From contig JADJCU010000003.1 of NCBI GenBank assembly GCA_016703065.1, forward strand, positions 248,001 to 312,000: a stretch of 64,000 nt of DNA, given 5' to 3'. This DNA comes from a bacterium (GTDB lineage Bacteria; Electryoneota; RPQS01). Numbering within the stretch: the stretch's first letter is position 1; every line of letters begins with the position of its first letter. Below the pieces are notes generated by a model, which saw only the letters and a list, made by a program, of their open reading frames with translations, did no database searches and was not told where the DNA came from. The translations under genes were made by a program, and so were the position numbers. This document shows positions 9,303 to 18,817 of the stretch, in pieces.

Positions 9303-10562
9303 AGGTCGCCTTCCGCGCGGCGAATATCAGCGCCGACTCGGGAGAGCTTCTCCTCGAGTTTTTCGTAGCCGCGATCAAGATGGTAGACGCGTTTGACTTC
9401 CGTTTCACCTTTGCGCAACGAGTCCGGCAAGGACCAGGCAGACGGAAGCGCGAAGATCGGTGGACATGACGGGAGCGCCGGTGAGTTTTGGCACACCGGT
9501 GACGACGGCAGAGTTGCCATCCATGTGAATCTGGGCGCCCAGTCGCGCGAGCTCGGCGACATGAGTGAAGCGATCCGTGTAGATCGTGGCGGTGATACGC
9601 GATTGCCCTTCAGCGAGCGTTGCCAAGGCCATAAACGGTGCTTGCAAGTCCGTCGGGAAGCCGGGGTAGGTGTCGGTAGTGATATCGAAGGCGCTGAGCG
9701 CGCCGCCGCGGCGTTCCACTGATATCCAGTCGGCTCCTGTTTCAATCGTGAGACCTGCCTGTCGCGCTTTGTCGATCACGGAGGGAAGTTCGTGTGGATC
9801 GGTGTTGGTCAAGCGGACCTTCCCGGTCGTCATTCCGACGGCGCAAATATAGGAACCGGTTTCAATGCGGTCCGGAATCATGGCGGCATCGGCGGGCTGC
9901 AGATGCGCGACACCCTGAATCGTGAGATCACGTGTTCCGATTCCGGAGATTTTGGCGCCCATGCGATTCAGGAAATTGGCAAGTTGAGTGACTTCAGGTT
10001 CGAGCGCGATGTTCTTCAGAACGGTTGTGCCTTCAGCGCGCACGGCGGCCATGAGCACATTGCAGGAGGCACCGACACTTGAGATTCCGAATTCAAATGT
10101 CGCTCCGCGCAAGGGCAGCGCGGACGCGACGACATATCCGGCATCCAAGTCGAGCTTGGCGCCGAGGGCTTCCAATCCTTTGAGGTGCAGATCAACGGGT
10201 CGCGGTCCCCACGCGCAGCCACCGGGCAGGGAGACGCGAGCCTCCCCGTGTCGGCCGAGGAGGGCGCCGAGCACATAGAAACTCGCGCGCATGGTCTTGA
10301 CGAGTTCATACGGGGCTTCAACGTGCGTCGCATGGCTGGTGTCAATCAGGAGTTCGTGATCAACTTCGTCCACTTTTGCACCGAGGATGCGAAGGAGGTT
10401 TGACATCGTGCGCACGTCCTTGAGCTTGGGGACGTTTGAGAAGCGATAGAAGCCGGGAGCGAGCAGTGCGGCAGCCAGGAGCGGGAGAGTCGCATTTTTG
10501 GAGCCGGAAATCGGGATTTCTCCTTCGAGCGGATTTCCGCCGCGAAGAATTAAGCTATCCAA
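9299..10562 (-). CDS. murA: UDP-N-acetylglucosamine 1-carboxyvinyltransferase MurA (frameshift in sequence)
   Basis: MurA commits UDP-GlcNAc to peptidoglycan synthesis by transferring enolpyruvate from PEP. The first 385 codons show GSKNATLPLLAA (catalytic Lys) and LPGGCAWGPRPVDLHLKG with the reactive Cys that fosfomycin modifies. The frame then stops at LAGLVAQR. The next frame continues precisely with KGETEVKRVYHLDRGYEKL, the normal MurA C-terminus. Removing one C near 9411 restores LVAKGETEV and a 420-residue protein, the family length. Because murA is essential, an extra base in the consensus is much more likely than a mutation. The gene follows recN by 10 bases. Confidence 0.93.
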
Positions 10563-10572
10563 TGTATTCCGC

Positions 10573-12261
10573 CTATTCCGTCGATGATTTTTTGGGGTTC
10601 AGGAGTTCGTCGGCAGCAGCGAGGGCGCTGCCGGAGACCGTTTCGCCGGCAAGCAGTTCCGCGACCGCCTTGGCCCTTTGGTCGGGCTTCAGCATGACTG
10701 CGGTCGTTAACGTGCGACGACCCTGAGTAAGTTTAGAGACCAGCAAATGATGCTCAGCGCGAGCGGCGATCTGCGGGAGGTGCGTGACGACGATGATTTG
10801 CTGTGCGTGTCCCAGATTGTGAAGCAGGGTTGCGACTGCGGACGCGACACGGCCAGAGATGCCGAGGTCGATTTCGTCGTAGACGAGCAAGGGGTAGTGC
10901 ATGCGTTCAGCGACCACGCTTTTGATCGCGAGCGTGACGCGTGAGGATTCACCACCCGAAGCCACATCGGAAAGCGGCGCCAACGCTTGTCCGGATGCGG
11001 CAGAAAAGACGAACTGAACGGTGTCCGCACCAGTGCGACCGATGCGTTCGGGCACATTCAGGCCAGTTGCTTCGAGTTTGAGTTCGAACCCGGGTTTGTT
11101 GAATCCGAGCGGCTTAAGTGCGGCGGTTGTCGCAGTCGCGAACTGGGGCGCGGCCTTGCCGCGCAGCGCGGACAGTTTGGCGGCACACGCGATTAACTCA
11201 CCATCGGCGAGTGCGAGGTCTTTGTCGACTCCGGCAAGCTGTTTCTCGAGTTCGGCAAGTTCCGCGAGCGTATCTTTCATGCGCCGCGCCTGTTCGAGTA
11301 TCTGAGCCAGATCGACTCCGTGTTTTCGACGCAGCTCAGAGAGAGTCGCAGCCCGCTGCCGAAGGGATTCAAGTTCTTCGGCGTCGACATCGGCGCGATC
11401 GGCGTAGTGGCTGACTTGATTTCCGAGATCGCGCAAGCGGGACGCCAGTTCGGCAAGTTCTGCAGCGAAGGGAGTGAAGTCGCCGTCAATCTTGCGCACT
11501 TCGTCGGCCAGTTTGTTGGCTTGACCGACGAGGGACACGGCGCATACGTCGTTCTGTTCGAGCAGTCCGGCAATCTGTCCGGCGAGCGTAATCAGCTTTT
11601 CAGATTGTTCAAGTTTCTTCAGGCGAGCGGCGATATCGATGTCTTCGCCGTCGCGGAGTCCGAGGCGCTCGATCTCTTCGAGCTGATAGGCGAGCAGGGC
11701 CTGCTCTTTTCGGCGCAGCCGCACGTCGTTCAAAAGGGCATCGCGAGCATGAAGCAAATCAGTTCGCTTGCGATAGGCCAGCGCGACACGGTCACGCAAT
11801 TCGCCAGCATTGGCGAAGGCATCGAGGAACTCCAACTGACGGCTCGGCCTGAAGAGCGACAGACTGTCGCGCTGACCGTGAAAGTCCATGACACGTTCGC
11901 CGACGCTGCGCAAGAGATCGAGGGTCGCCGGGCGATCCTGCACGAAGCCGCGCGACCTTCCACCGCGACTCAGTTCGCGTCGAATAGTTAGTACGGGAGT
12001 GGGGTCGTCGCAGTAGTCTTCACCGAGCAGATCGAGGAGCTCAGCGGACGTCAGCAAGAATTCGGCTTCAAGCACGACGCGATCTGCGCCGTCCCGAATC
12101 AGCTGTTCATTCAAGGCGTCGCCGAAGAGAACGCGCAGCGCGCCAAGGATCATGCTCTTTCCGGCTCCAGTTTCGCCGGTAATTGCTGTGAAGCCGGGCT
12201 TGAAGGCAAGTTCGGCCTCTTCGACGAGCAGGAAGTTGCGAATCGACAGGCGCGTCAGCAT
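10573..12261 (-). CDS. recN: DNA repair protein RecN
   Basis: RecN is an SMC-like ATPase that acts at double-strand breaks. The 562-residue protein has an N-terminal ABC half with the Walker A motif GETGAGKSMIL, a long central coiled coil (about residues 150-360, rich in Leu, Glu and Arg heptads), and a C-terminal half with the signature ASGGESSR and the Walker B region LLVYDEIDLGISG followed by a switch histidine in VVTHLPQIAA. The architecture is complete. It sits between the propeller protein (3-base gap) and murA (10-base gap). No LexA-like operator is visible, since there is no space for one upstream. Confidence 0.96.
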   Translation of the reverse strand: MLTRLSIRNFLLVEEAELAFKPGFTAITGETGAGKSMILGALRVLFGDALNEQLIRDGADRVVLEAEFLLTSAELLDLLGEDYCDDPTPVLTIRRELSRGGRSRGFVQDRPATLDLLRSVGERVMDFHGQRDSLSLFRPSRQLEFLDAFANAGELRDRVALAYRKRTDLLHARDALLNDVRLRRKEQALLAYQLEEIERLGLRDGEDIDIAARLKKLEQSEKLITLAGQIAGLLEQNDVCAVSLVGQANKLADEVRKIDGDFTPFAAELAELASRLRDLGNQVSHYADRADVDAEELESLRQRAATLSELRRKHGVDLAQILEQARRMKDTLAELAELEKQLAGVDKDLALADGELIACAAKLSALRGKAAPQFATATTAALKPLGFNKPGFELKLEATGLNVPERIGRTGADTVQFVFSAASGQALAPLSDVASGGESSRVTLAIKSVVAERMHYPLLVYDEIDLGISGRVASAVATLLHNLGHAQQIIVVTHLPQIAARAEHHLLVSKLTQGRRTLTTAVMLKPDQRAKAVAELLAGETVSGSALAAADELLNPKKSSTE

Positions 12262-12264
12262 CGC

Positions 12265-14609
12265 TCACCTGCCCAGCACGGCGATCTTTCCGGTTGCGGA
12301 GTGGCCGTTGTCGGCAGTGGTTACGACCAGATAGATCCCGCCGGCGACAAAATCACCGTCGTCGTTTCGGCCATCCCAGCCTTCGCTGATGGCCTGACTC
12401 CATGCGAGCTTGCGCACGAGTCTTCCGCCGAGCGTGAAGACGCGCAATTCGTCGAAGCGACCGCCGAGACTTGCGGGATCAAGGTACATGCGCTGCGTGC
12501 CGTCCGCACGGAAGGGATTAGGATAAGGCACGACTTCGTCAAGGTTGCTCGTGCGGGAAATGTACGGCGTTTGAAGGCGTGACAGGCCGTCGGCGGTGCC
12601 GATCCAAACATCGCCTGTGTTTGCATTGGACGTGATAGAGGAGACGATGTTGGATGCGAGATCAGAAGCGTAATCGATGCTCGACGACGTTTGAAAGACA
12701 TGAATCCAAGTAAACGACGGGTCAAGCACCGCAACGCCCTGGTCGGTGGCAAACCACTTGTTATCCTGTGCATCGACATGGATGTCGTTTACGCGTAGGC
12801 CCACGGGGAGATCGAATAGGCAGATGAAGCGCATTTGGGCGATGTCTTCGGTCAGCCCGCCTTGCGAATAGTAGGCTCCGCCGGGAGTGCCAACCCACAG
12901 ATAGTTCTGCTGATCGACGGCGAAGGTAAGCACTTCCGGAACGATGTCGATGAAGCAAGTCGTCGCGCCATCCTGGAAATCGACGGGGTTGTAGCTGTCC
13001 CAAGAATCGTCCGTTGTGTCTACAGGCGTACTGTCGGGGTCACAGACGAATGTGTAGGGAGTCAGTCGGCTCCCTCCGGCAAAAATACGACCGAGCGGAT
13101 CACCGAAGACCTCGCCGATGACGTTTGGATTCGCGAAGGAGAATTCGGAGCGCGGTCGATAGTAGACCCAAGGGTTCGTGCTGTTTCCGCCGGTAAGCCA
13201 ACTATTGGGCACAAGGACCATTGGACGCTGGGCAGTGCTGCCGAGATTCGTGATAAGGATTTCACCGGTGTTCAGCTTGCCGACTCGGGTTTCGCAGTAG
13301 CCTTCGTCGCCGGGAATGCCATTCAGACGCGGTCCGGTGCTGTCGAAACCAGCACTTTCCTGCGAGTTGAAGCTATGAAACACGCCGTCACGATGATAGA
13401 GTACACCGCAGCCGTTCCCGCCAAACCAGATTCCGCCAAGGTTGTCGGCCACTGCAGAGCTACCTGAACCGCGCGCCCAGACGTGACTGGTGAGAGTGTC
13501 ACTACGCGTGTACGCGGTCCATTGTCCGTCGACGAATTTGCAAACGCCGGGGCGAGTCGCTCCGGTTGAGACCCAGAGGGCACCTGTTGCATCAAATTCG
13601 GCGACCATGACCGTGTTTCCGCCGATGCCATGCGGCGCAACAGCGGGAGTCAGTGTTATTCCGTCATAGAAGCGCAAACCGCCGGCACGTTCCGTGCGAT
13701 CAGCTACGCCGACGACCAGCATGTTTTGCCCTTCGATATCCATTTCAAGCATGGCACCGATGCCGGGCTGGCCGACGTTTGTGTTGATCCAGTTGCTGCC
13801 GTCGAAACGAAGATCGAGTTGCCCCCGGCGGCATGCATAACGCCATTGAAGACATGCATGATTTCAAACGGTTCAGGAGTCGGTACGTCAGGGGAGAACT
13901 GGAGGCCGTCAAAGGTCGTTGTGAAGCCGGGTGTTGCGATCCACAGCAAGTCATTGGCTTCCGGAGTGAGAGCGGCGACGTTGTTTTGGGGCAGTCCGTT
14001 TGCGACGGTGAAATTCTGCCACTCTGCAGGCGCGGAGAACTGCTCAGTTGTCAGCGGTGCGCGGGCCATTCCGGCGATGGTAGCGGCGTACAGGTATCCG
14101 TCGAACACGGCAAGGTCTTGAATCGCGGCGCCGGTCGGGAAATTCCCGAGAACACGTACTCGCTCAATGACGCGGTAGTTGTCAACGATGGAGAAGTAGG
14201 CGAAGCGGTAGATACCGTTGTTGGCGCCAAGGAACATCTCATTTCCGACGCGGACGATGGCCGAGACTTCAAAAATCTCATCATGGAGGTCCGAGACAAT
14301 TTTGATTTGTCCGGTGCCGGGGTCCAGACGCGTTAGACGACCGTCGGGTGATACGACCCAGATCCAGCCGTCGGCATCCTGTCCCAGTCCGACGGTCGCA
14401 TTCATGGCGAGGCCGCGTGTGTTGTTGTAGACATCAAATACACCGGACTCTGGATCGAAATGTACCAAACCACCGGACGTACCGAGCCACAGGCCGGAGT
14501 CTGTGTGAAGCAGATCGCGCACGTTGGAGCCGGAAGTGTAGGTGGTCCAACGAAACGGATTTGCGAGGAGTGTGGAGAAGAGCGCGAGCAGCGCTACAAG
14601 CAACGGCAT
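12265..14609 (-). CDS. Secreted beta-propeller protein with FlgD/T9SS-like C-terminal domain (frameshift in sequence)
   Basis: A signal peptide (MPLLVALLALFSTLLA) is followed by repeats of the sensor-propeller type, with motifs such as GLWLGTSGGLVHFD, DGWIWVVSPDGRLTR, NYLWVGTPGGAYY and DVWIGTADGLSRLQ. The C-terminus carries a FlgD-like/type-A sorting domain: PYPNPFRADG, then GWDGRNDDGDFVAGGIYLV. The frame breaks near 13806: the upstream frame runs out after NSIFVS, while another frame continues FDGSNWINTNVG. Adding one T to the short T run gives FVFDGSNW and a ~781-residue protein. The domain set suggests an exported, surface-attached protein. Substrate and partners are unknown. Confidence 0.82.
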
Positions 14610-14641
14610 ATCATGCCCTCAAGATTGACCGTGGAAAATGG

Positions 14642-15121
14642 TTATGAGGCTGATGCTTGTGATTGCTCCCATTGTTTGAGTGCTGAGTAGAGTTCGAGCG
14701 CGGCGCGGGCGGCTTCGTCGTCCTTGTTGCCGATGCGCCCACCGGCGCGTTCGAATGCTTGTTCGAGGGTATTTGCGGTGACGACGCCGAAGGTCACGGG
14801 TTTTCCGGTGGATTCAGCGACGCGGGAGAGTCCTTGTGCGCAGGCTTGACAGATGTAGTCGAAGTGCGGTGTTTCACCACGCACGACAGCACCGATACAG
14901 ATAACGGCGGCAACCTTCGGCGAACGGGCCACGACTGCGGCAGCGGCCGGGAGTTCGTACGCTCCCGAGACGGTGATTACGTCGATCAGTTCCGCAGACA
15001 GGCCAAGCTTGGTCAACTCGGATTTTGCACCGTTCAGTAAGGCATGAGTGATCGTCTCGTGATATTCGGAGCGGACAATGACGACCCTGTCCTTGGGTAG
15101 ATGAAGGACGGTGGATGACAT
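14642..15121 (-). CDS. ribH: 6,7-dimethyl-8-ribityllumazine synthase RibH
   Basis: RibH condenses a ribitylaminopyrimidine with dihydroxybutanone phosphate in riboflavin synthesis. It forms cytoplasmic 5-mers or 60-mers. The 159 residues include VSGAYELPAAA, the phosphate-binding GAVVRGETPHFDYI (with the catalytic His), FGVVTANTLEQA and GNKDDEAARAALE. All are standard. The ATG shares its A with the ftsY stop (TGATG), so the gene is translated directly after ftsY. The other riboflavin genes are not in this window. Confidence 0.95.
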   Translation of the reverse strand: MSSTVLHLPKDRVVIVRSEYHETITHALLNGAKSELTKLGLSAELIDVITVSGAYELPAAAAVVARSPKVAAVICIGAVVRGETPHFDYICQACAQGLSRVAESTGKPVTFGVVTANTLEQAFERAGGRIGNKDDEAARAALELYSALKQWEQSQASAS

Positions 15122-16047
15122 CAGTTGGCCGGCGCGGCGGTGCGCTCTCCTAACAGGCTCTCGGCAAACTTGACGGCATCAAAGGGCTCGAAGTCATCGA
15201 GGGACTCGCCGAATCCGACATAGCGGATGGGCAGATTCATCGTTCGCGCAATCGCGAGTGCAACGCCGCCCTTTGCCGTGCCGTCGATTTTGGTCAGAAT
15301 GAGACCGGTTACACCAGTTGTGCGGGTGAACTCGCGGGCTTGATTGAGTCCGTTTTGTCCGGTGGTTGCGTCAAGGACGAGCAGGACTTCGTGCGGGGCG
15401 CCGAGGCTGCGCTTGTTTAGGACGCGGGAGACCTTTTCGAGTTCCTGCATCAGGTTGCTCTTGTTGTGCAGACGACCTGCGGTATCCACGATTAACACGT
15501 TTGCACCACGACTTTGCGCAGCTTGCAAGGCATCGACCGCGACAGCCGCGCTGTCACCGTTCATTTCTCCGGCTACGACATGAATCCCGGAACGTTCACC
15601 CCAGATTTTCAACTGTTCAATGGCCGCGGCGCGGAAGGTATCCGCGGCGGCGAAGATAACCGATTGGCCCTGAGTCGCGAGGAACTTGCCGAGTTTCCCA
15701 ACACTTGTCGTCTTACCGGTGCCGTTTACGCCGACAACCAGAACCACATGCGGCGACGCCGGTTCGACGGGATTGCCTTCGGCGGCTTTCAGCAGCGTTA
15801 CGACTTCCTCGCGGAGCAATGCGTCAGCGTCGGCATCGGGACCGGCCTTTCGACCGGCCTCTTGCAGACGGGTAATCAGGTATTCGGTGGTTTCAAGTCC
15901 GACATCGGCGGACAGGAGAATATCTTCGAGCTCCTGCAAAAGCGCACGATCGAGCTTACGGCCCGGCTTGAAGACGGCGGCGAGTTTTTCGGTAATCGCT
16001 TCACGAGTCTTCGTTAGCGCATTCTTGAGTTTGTCGAAGAGTCCCAT
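15121..16047 (-). CDS. ftsY: Signal recognition particle receptor FtsY
   Basis: FtsY is the membrane-associated GTPase that docks SRP-ribosome complexes at the Sec translocon. The start chosen is the ATG of MGLFDKLKNALTKT at 16047, the typical start of short FtsY proteins; the reading frame extends further upstream, but that part has no similarity to the family. The 308-residue protein has the NG domain only: VNGTGKTTSVGKLG (G1), DTFRAAA (G2), DTAGRLHN (G3), TKIDGTAKGG (G4) and a final FGE-LDDFEPFD. The acidic A domain of enterobacterial FtsY is absent, as is common outside Proteobacteria. Confidence 0.95.
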   Translation of the reverse strand: MGLFDKLKNALTKTREAITEKLAAVFKPGRKLDRALLQELEDILLSADVGLETTEYLITRLQEAGRKAGPDADADALLREEVVTLLKAAEGNPVEPASPHVVLVVGVNGTGKTTSVGKLGKFLATQGQSVIFAAADTFRAAAIEQLKIWGERSGIHVVAGEMNGDSAAVAVDALQAAQSRGANVLIVDTAGRLHNKSNLMQELEKVSRVLNKRSLGAPHEVLLVLDATTGQNGLNQAREFTRTTGVTGLILTKIDGTAKGGVALAIARTMNLPIRYVGFGESLDDFEPFDAVKFAESLLGERTAAPAN

Positions 16048-16075
16048 TTGTTGTTTAAGAGTATTGTGTCGCGTC

Positions 16076-16963
16076 TCAGGAGGATAACTCGGAGACGGCG
16101 CCCCAATGGAGCTTGTCCCGCAGCACGTGGTAGAAATCGCGGCCCGTGACATTGACAATCTGCGTCGTAATCGGCGCTTTGCTGACGGTCACCTGTTGGC
16201 CATGTTCGAGTGTGTGCACGTGTTCACCGTCTGCGGTCAGCACGGCAGAGCCGAGTGCGCGCATGGTAATGGAGCGCTTGTCTGAAACAGCCATCGGTCG
16301 CATGGTCAGTGTGTGCGGACAGATTGGCGTGACGATCAGGGCTTGGAGCGTGGGTTCGAGAATAGGCCCGCCAGCGGAGAGCGAATAGGCGGTCGAGCCC
16401 GTTGGAGAGGCGACGATCAGGCCGTCGGCACGATAGGTCGAGGCCGGCAGTCCGTCGATGTGCATTTCGAATTCCTGCGTGCGCGAGACTGCGGCCTGTC
16501 CGATGACGAAGTCATTCAGCGCGCGATAGACCATGGAATTGCCCGTCACTGTGGCCTTAAGCATCATGCGCTCTTCGACCGTAAACTTTGCAGCAAGAAT
16601 ATCTTCGAGCCGGTGCTCTAACTGGTCTGCGGTAATGTCAGTCATGTAACCGAGACCGGGTCCGAGGTTGACGCCAAGAATGGGTTTGTTAAACGGAGCG
16701 ACCGCAGTAGCACTGCGCAGCAGAGTGCCATCGCCGCCGAAACTCAGCACAATATCAGCCCCTTGCGCAAGCAATTCGTGCGGCACAAGTTCATCGGCGC
16801 GGACTTTGACCCAGTCGCTGTTTTCGTCGTCGAAAACAAAACGGATGCCTCGTTCGCGGAGCAGGGCGACGAAAGCTGTGACGACAGGGGCAAAGCGCGG
16901 TTTTTGCGGGTTACCCATGATGCCAAGAATAGGCACAGGCGGTTCCCTAGACACTGTCTTCAT
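16076..16963 (-). CDS. nadK: NAD kinase
   Basis: NAD kinase makes NADP from NAD. The diagnostic GGDGT is present in LSFGGDGTLLRSA, followed by GVNLGPGLGYMTD (usually GINxGxLGFL) and ALNDFVIG, where the family has the substrate-binding NE/ND pair. SPTGSTAYSLSAGGPI closes the active site. I chose the ATG giving MKTVSREPPVP (295 residues), which overlaps the xseB end by 17 bases; a TTG ten codons upstream also exists. It sits between xseB and ftsY in the same minus-strand run. Confidence 0.94.
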   Translation of the reverse strand: MKTVSREPPVPILGIMGNPQKPRFAPVVTAFVALLRERGIRFVFDDENSDWVKVRADELVPHELLAQGADIVLSFGGDGTLLRSATAVAPFNKPILGVNLGPGLGYMTDITADQLEHRLEDILAAKFTVEERMMLKATVTGNSMVYRALNDFVIGQAAVSRTQEFEMHIDGLPASTYRADGLIVASPTGSTAYSLSAGGPILEPTLQALIVTPICPHTLTMRPMAVSDKRSITMRALGSAVLTADGEHVHTLEHGQQVTVSKAPITTQIVNVTGRDFYHVLRDKLHWGAVSELSS

Positions 16964-17204
16964 CAGCGTTAGCGCCTGGCGTCTGCTCGACAAGTTGTTT
17001 GAGCGATGCCTCGGCGGCTTTGAGCTTGGTTTGGCAGAAGGCGACGAGCTTTTGCCCCTCTTCGAAGGCCTGCACGGATTGTTCGAGGGAGACTTCGCCG
17101 GCCTCGAGCGAGTCGACCAGCGTTTGCAGCCGCTCGAGGGCTTCTTCGAAGTTCTTTGGTTCGACGAAAGCTTGTTTGTCAGAGGATTTTGCTTTGGCGG
17201 TCAT
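16947..17204 (-). CDS. xseB: Exodeoxyribonuclease VII small subunit XseB
   Basis: XseB is the short helical subunit that binds XseA to form exonuclease VII. The start is the ATG of MTAKAKSSDKQ at 17204, which gives 85 residues, the usual size. The conserved core is NFEEALERLQTLVDSLEAGE followed by SLEQSVQAFEEG, two antiparallel helices. The gene overlaps the end of xseA by 26 bases and the start of nadK by 17, so the three are read as one unit. The acidic C-terminal tail is not conserved. Confidence 0.93.
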   Translation of the reverse strand: MTAKAKSSDKQAFVEPKNFEEALERLQTLVDSLEAGEVSLEQSVQAFEEGQKLVAFCQTKLKAAEASLKQLVEQTPGANADEDSV

Positions 17205-18447
17205 TCGAAGAGGTCCGGGTTTGACGAGCGGGAGCGGTGCGTGCTTTGAGCGTTCCATCAGCGAGTTGGATGGCGAGCGGATCGCCTGGCTTGACATCGT
17301 CGGGAGAGCGCAGGGCAACTCCCCGAGGTCCGCGCACAATGGCGTAGCCTCGATTGAGTACACGCAACGGACTTACGGCGTTGAGCAGTTCGGCCGCATG
17401 TGAGAGCCGTTCGGCGGCTGCGATATGCACATTCGTCGCGCCGAGATTCAATCGCTCGGTAAGATCGTCGAGTTGCTGCGCGGCCGTTTGAGCGAGCGCA
17501 AGGGGCTGCCTCAGCGCCCAGTGTGACGCCAATGTGGTGAGCTGTTGTTTCAGAGTGCCGATCCGGTCCACGGTCATGCGGGTGAGTCTACGCTCGAGTG
17601 AGCGGAGGGATTGCGCCACAGCCGCACCGTCAGGGAGCAGCAGCTCGATTGCAGCGGAAGGAGTCGGAGCGCGCAGGTCAGCGACGAAGTCGGCGATGGT
17701 GAAGTCAATTTCATGTCCGACCGCAGAGACGACGGGAATTTTGCTTTCGAAAATCGCGCGAGCGACGACTTCTTCATTGAAGCACCAGAGGTCTTCGAGC
17801 GATCCTCCCCCCCGCGCGGCAACAATGACATCGACTTTGCCTTCGCCGGAGAACTCGCGGATGGCTTGCGCAATGTCTTCGGCGGCTCCTCTGCCCTGCA
17901 CGCGGGTGGGACGCAGAACGAGCTCGGTGATCGGCCAGCGGCGCGCGGCCACGGTCTTCATGTCTTGCAGCGCAGCTCCGGTCGCCGAGGTAACCAGGCC
18001 GATACGATTGGGAAACTGGGGAAGAACGCGTTTGCGCGCTTGTTCGAATAGACCTTCGCGTTCAAGTTTGCGTTTCAGCTCTTCGAACGCGCGCTGCAAT
18101 TCGCCTTCACCGGCGAGTCGCAGGTCGTAGACGATGAGTTGATATTTGCCTTGCGGTTCGTAGACTTCGAGCTGTCCGAAGGCTTGCACGAGCATTCCGT
18201 CACGCGGCGTGAAACGCAAGCCCTTGGCATAGGCGCGCCACATCGCACACGTCAGTTGCGCCGACGAGTCTTTGAGAGTGAAGTAGTGATGCCCGGAACC
18301 GTGCTGTTTATAGCCGGAGAGTTCGCCTTCGATCCAGAGTGGTTCGAAGTTTTCGCGGAAGAGCCGCTTGATTTCGCGGGTGACTTCGGAGACGGACAGG
18401 CTGCGCGCGGAGTCGGGCGCGCTGTCGCGCTCTTCGGCGGTCGGCAT
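17179..18447 (-). CDS. xseA: Exodeoxyribonuclease VII large subunit XseA
   Basis: XseA is the catalytic subunit of exonuclease VII, which degrades single-stranded DNA in repair. The 422 residues show an N-terminal OB fold (IEGELSGYKQHGSGHHYFTL), then the catalytic domain with RIGLVTSATGAALQD, the Asp- and Arg-containing DVIVAARGGGSLEDLW, and VVSAVGHEIDFTIADFVAD. A long helical segment (residues 270-380) binds XseB. The C-terminus ends in RGYAIVRG. It appears to be the first gene of the xseA-xseB-nadK-ftsY-ribH run; a 100-base spacer with two hairpins separates it from the bS22-like gene upstream. Confidence 0.95.
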   Translation of the reverse strand: MPTAEERDSAPDSARSLSVSEVTREIKRLFRENFEPLWIEGELSGYKQHGSGHHYFTLKDSSAQLTCAMWRAYAKGLRFTPRDGMLVQAFGQLEVYEPQGKYQLIVYDLRLAGEGELQRAFEELKRKLEREGLFEQARKRVLPQFPNRIGLVTSATGAALQDMKTVAARRWPITELVLRPTRVQGRGAAEDIAQAIREFSGEGKVDVIVAARGGGSLEDLWCFNEEVVARAIFESKIPVVSAVGHEIDFTIADFVADLRAPTPSAAIELLLPDGAAVAQSLRSLERRLTRMTVDRIGTLKQQLTTLASHWALRQPLALAQTAAQQLDDLTERLNLGATNVHIAAAERLSHAAELLNAVSPLRVLNRGYAIVRGPRGVALRSPDDVKPGDPLAIQLADGTLKARTAPARQTRTSSNDRQSKIL

Positions 18448-18480
18448 ATGCGGGAGAGGGGTTACCTACAAAACGCGGCA

Positions 18481-18500
18481 GGGCCTCACAAGGAAGGCCC
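18481..18500 (-). terminator. Short hairpin upstream of xseA
   Basis: A 6-bp stem (GGGCCT/AGGCCC) encloses an 8-base loop. On the minus strand it is followed within nine bases by a short TTTT. It may act with the larger hairpin at 18521-18554 to separate the bS22-like gene from xseA, or as a leader structure for xseA. The evidence is weak. Confidence 0.3.
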
Positions 18501-18520
18501 AAGACCGTGAACAACCGGCG

Positions 18521-18554
18521 GCTAAGCCGTGCGGAGCATTCCGCACAGCTTAGC
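18521..18554 (-). terminator. Long hairpin at the end of the bS22-like gene
   Basis: A 15-bp inverted repeat (gctaagccgtgcgga against tccgcacagcttagc, one mismatch) has a 4-base loop. It overlaps the stop codon of the small basic protein gene. There is no T run on the minus side, so it could be a 3'-end stabilising structure rather than an intrinsic terminator. Confidence 0.45.
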
Positions 18555-18645
18555 GCAGTTTCTTTTTATGGCGATTCTTACGCAGTCTTTTTTTGCGTTT
18601 GTGCGTGGCCATTTTATGGCGCTTACGCTTCTTTCCACAGGGCAA
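18550..18645 (-). CDS. Small basic COX24/bS22-like ribosomal protein, 31 residues
   Basis: A tiny frame begins with TTG, preceded by CGGAG at eight-base spacing, and encodes a 31-residue protein made almost entirely of Lys, Arg and His. It contains KKRKRHKMATHKRKKRLRKN and ends in HKKKLR. This matches the AURKAIP1/COX24 pattern (R/K-rich, with H-K-M and LRKNRHK) seen in small bS22-type ribosomal proteins and in short conserved Bacteroidota proteins. It is probably a ribosome component stabilising rRNA. The internal ATG (MATHK) would remove the conserved start and has no ribosome-binding site. It lies between HU and xseA on the same strand. Confidence 0.75.
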   Translation of the reverse strand: MPCGKKRKRHKMATHKRKKRLRKNRHKKKLR

Positions 18646-18817
18646 GGGTGCTACTCCGTTTCAGCCGAAGCAGGTGCATCGGGTTGGGGTTGGTTGAAGG
18701 TATTAGAACAAGAGAAAAGAACGCAGAAGGGAAGCAGCATTCAGGCGGCTCTTCAGCATCGCAGCACAGTATCGTCCGCCGACTGAAGCGCTTGGCCGTC
18801 AGGCGGGTAAGGGACAA

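Noticed and set aside
13704..13752. Two separate genes for the propeller protein halves
   Set aside because: The downstream half has no signal peptide, its first codons overlap the upstream half, and a third-frame bridge joins them perfectly with one base.
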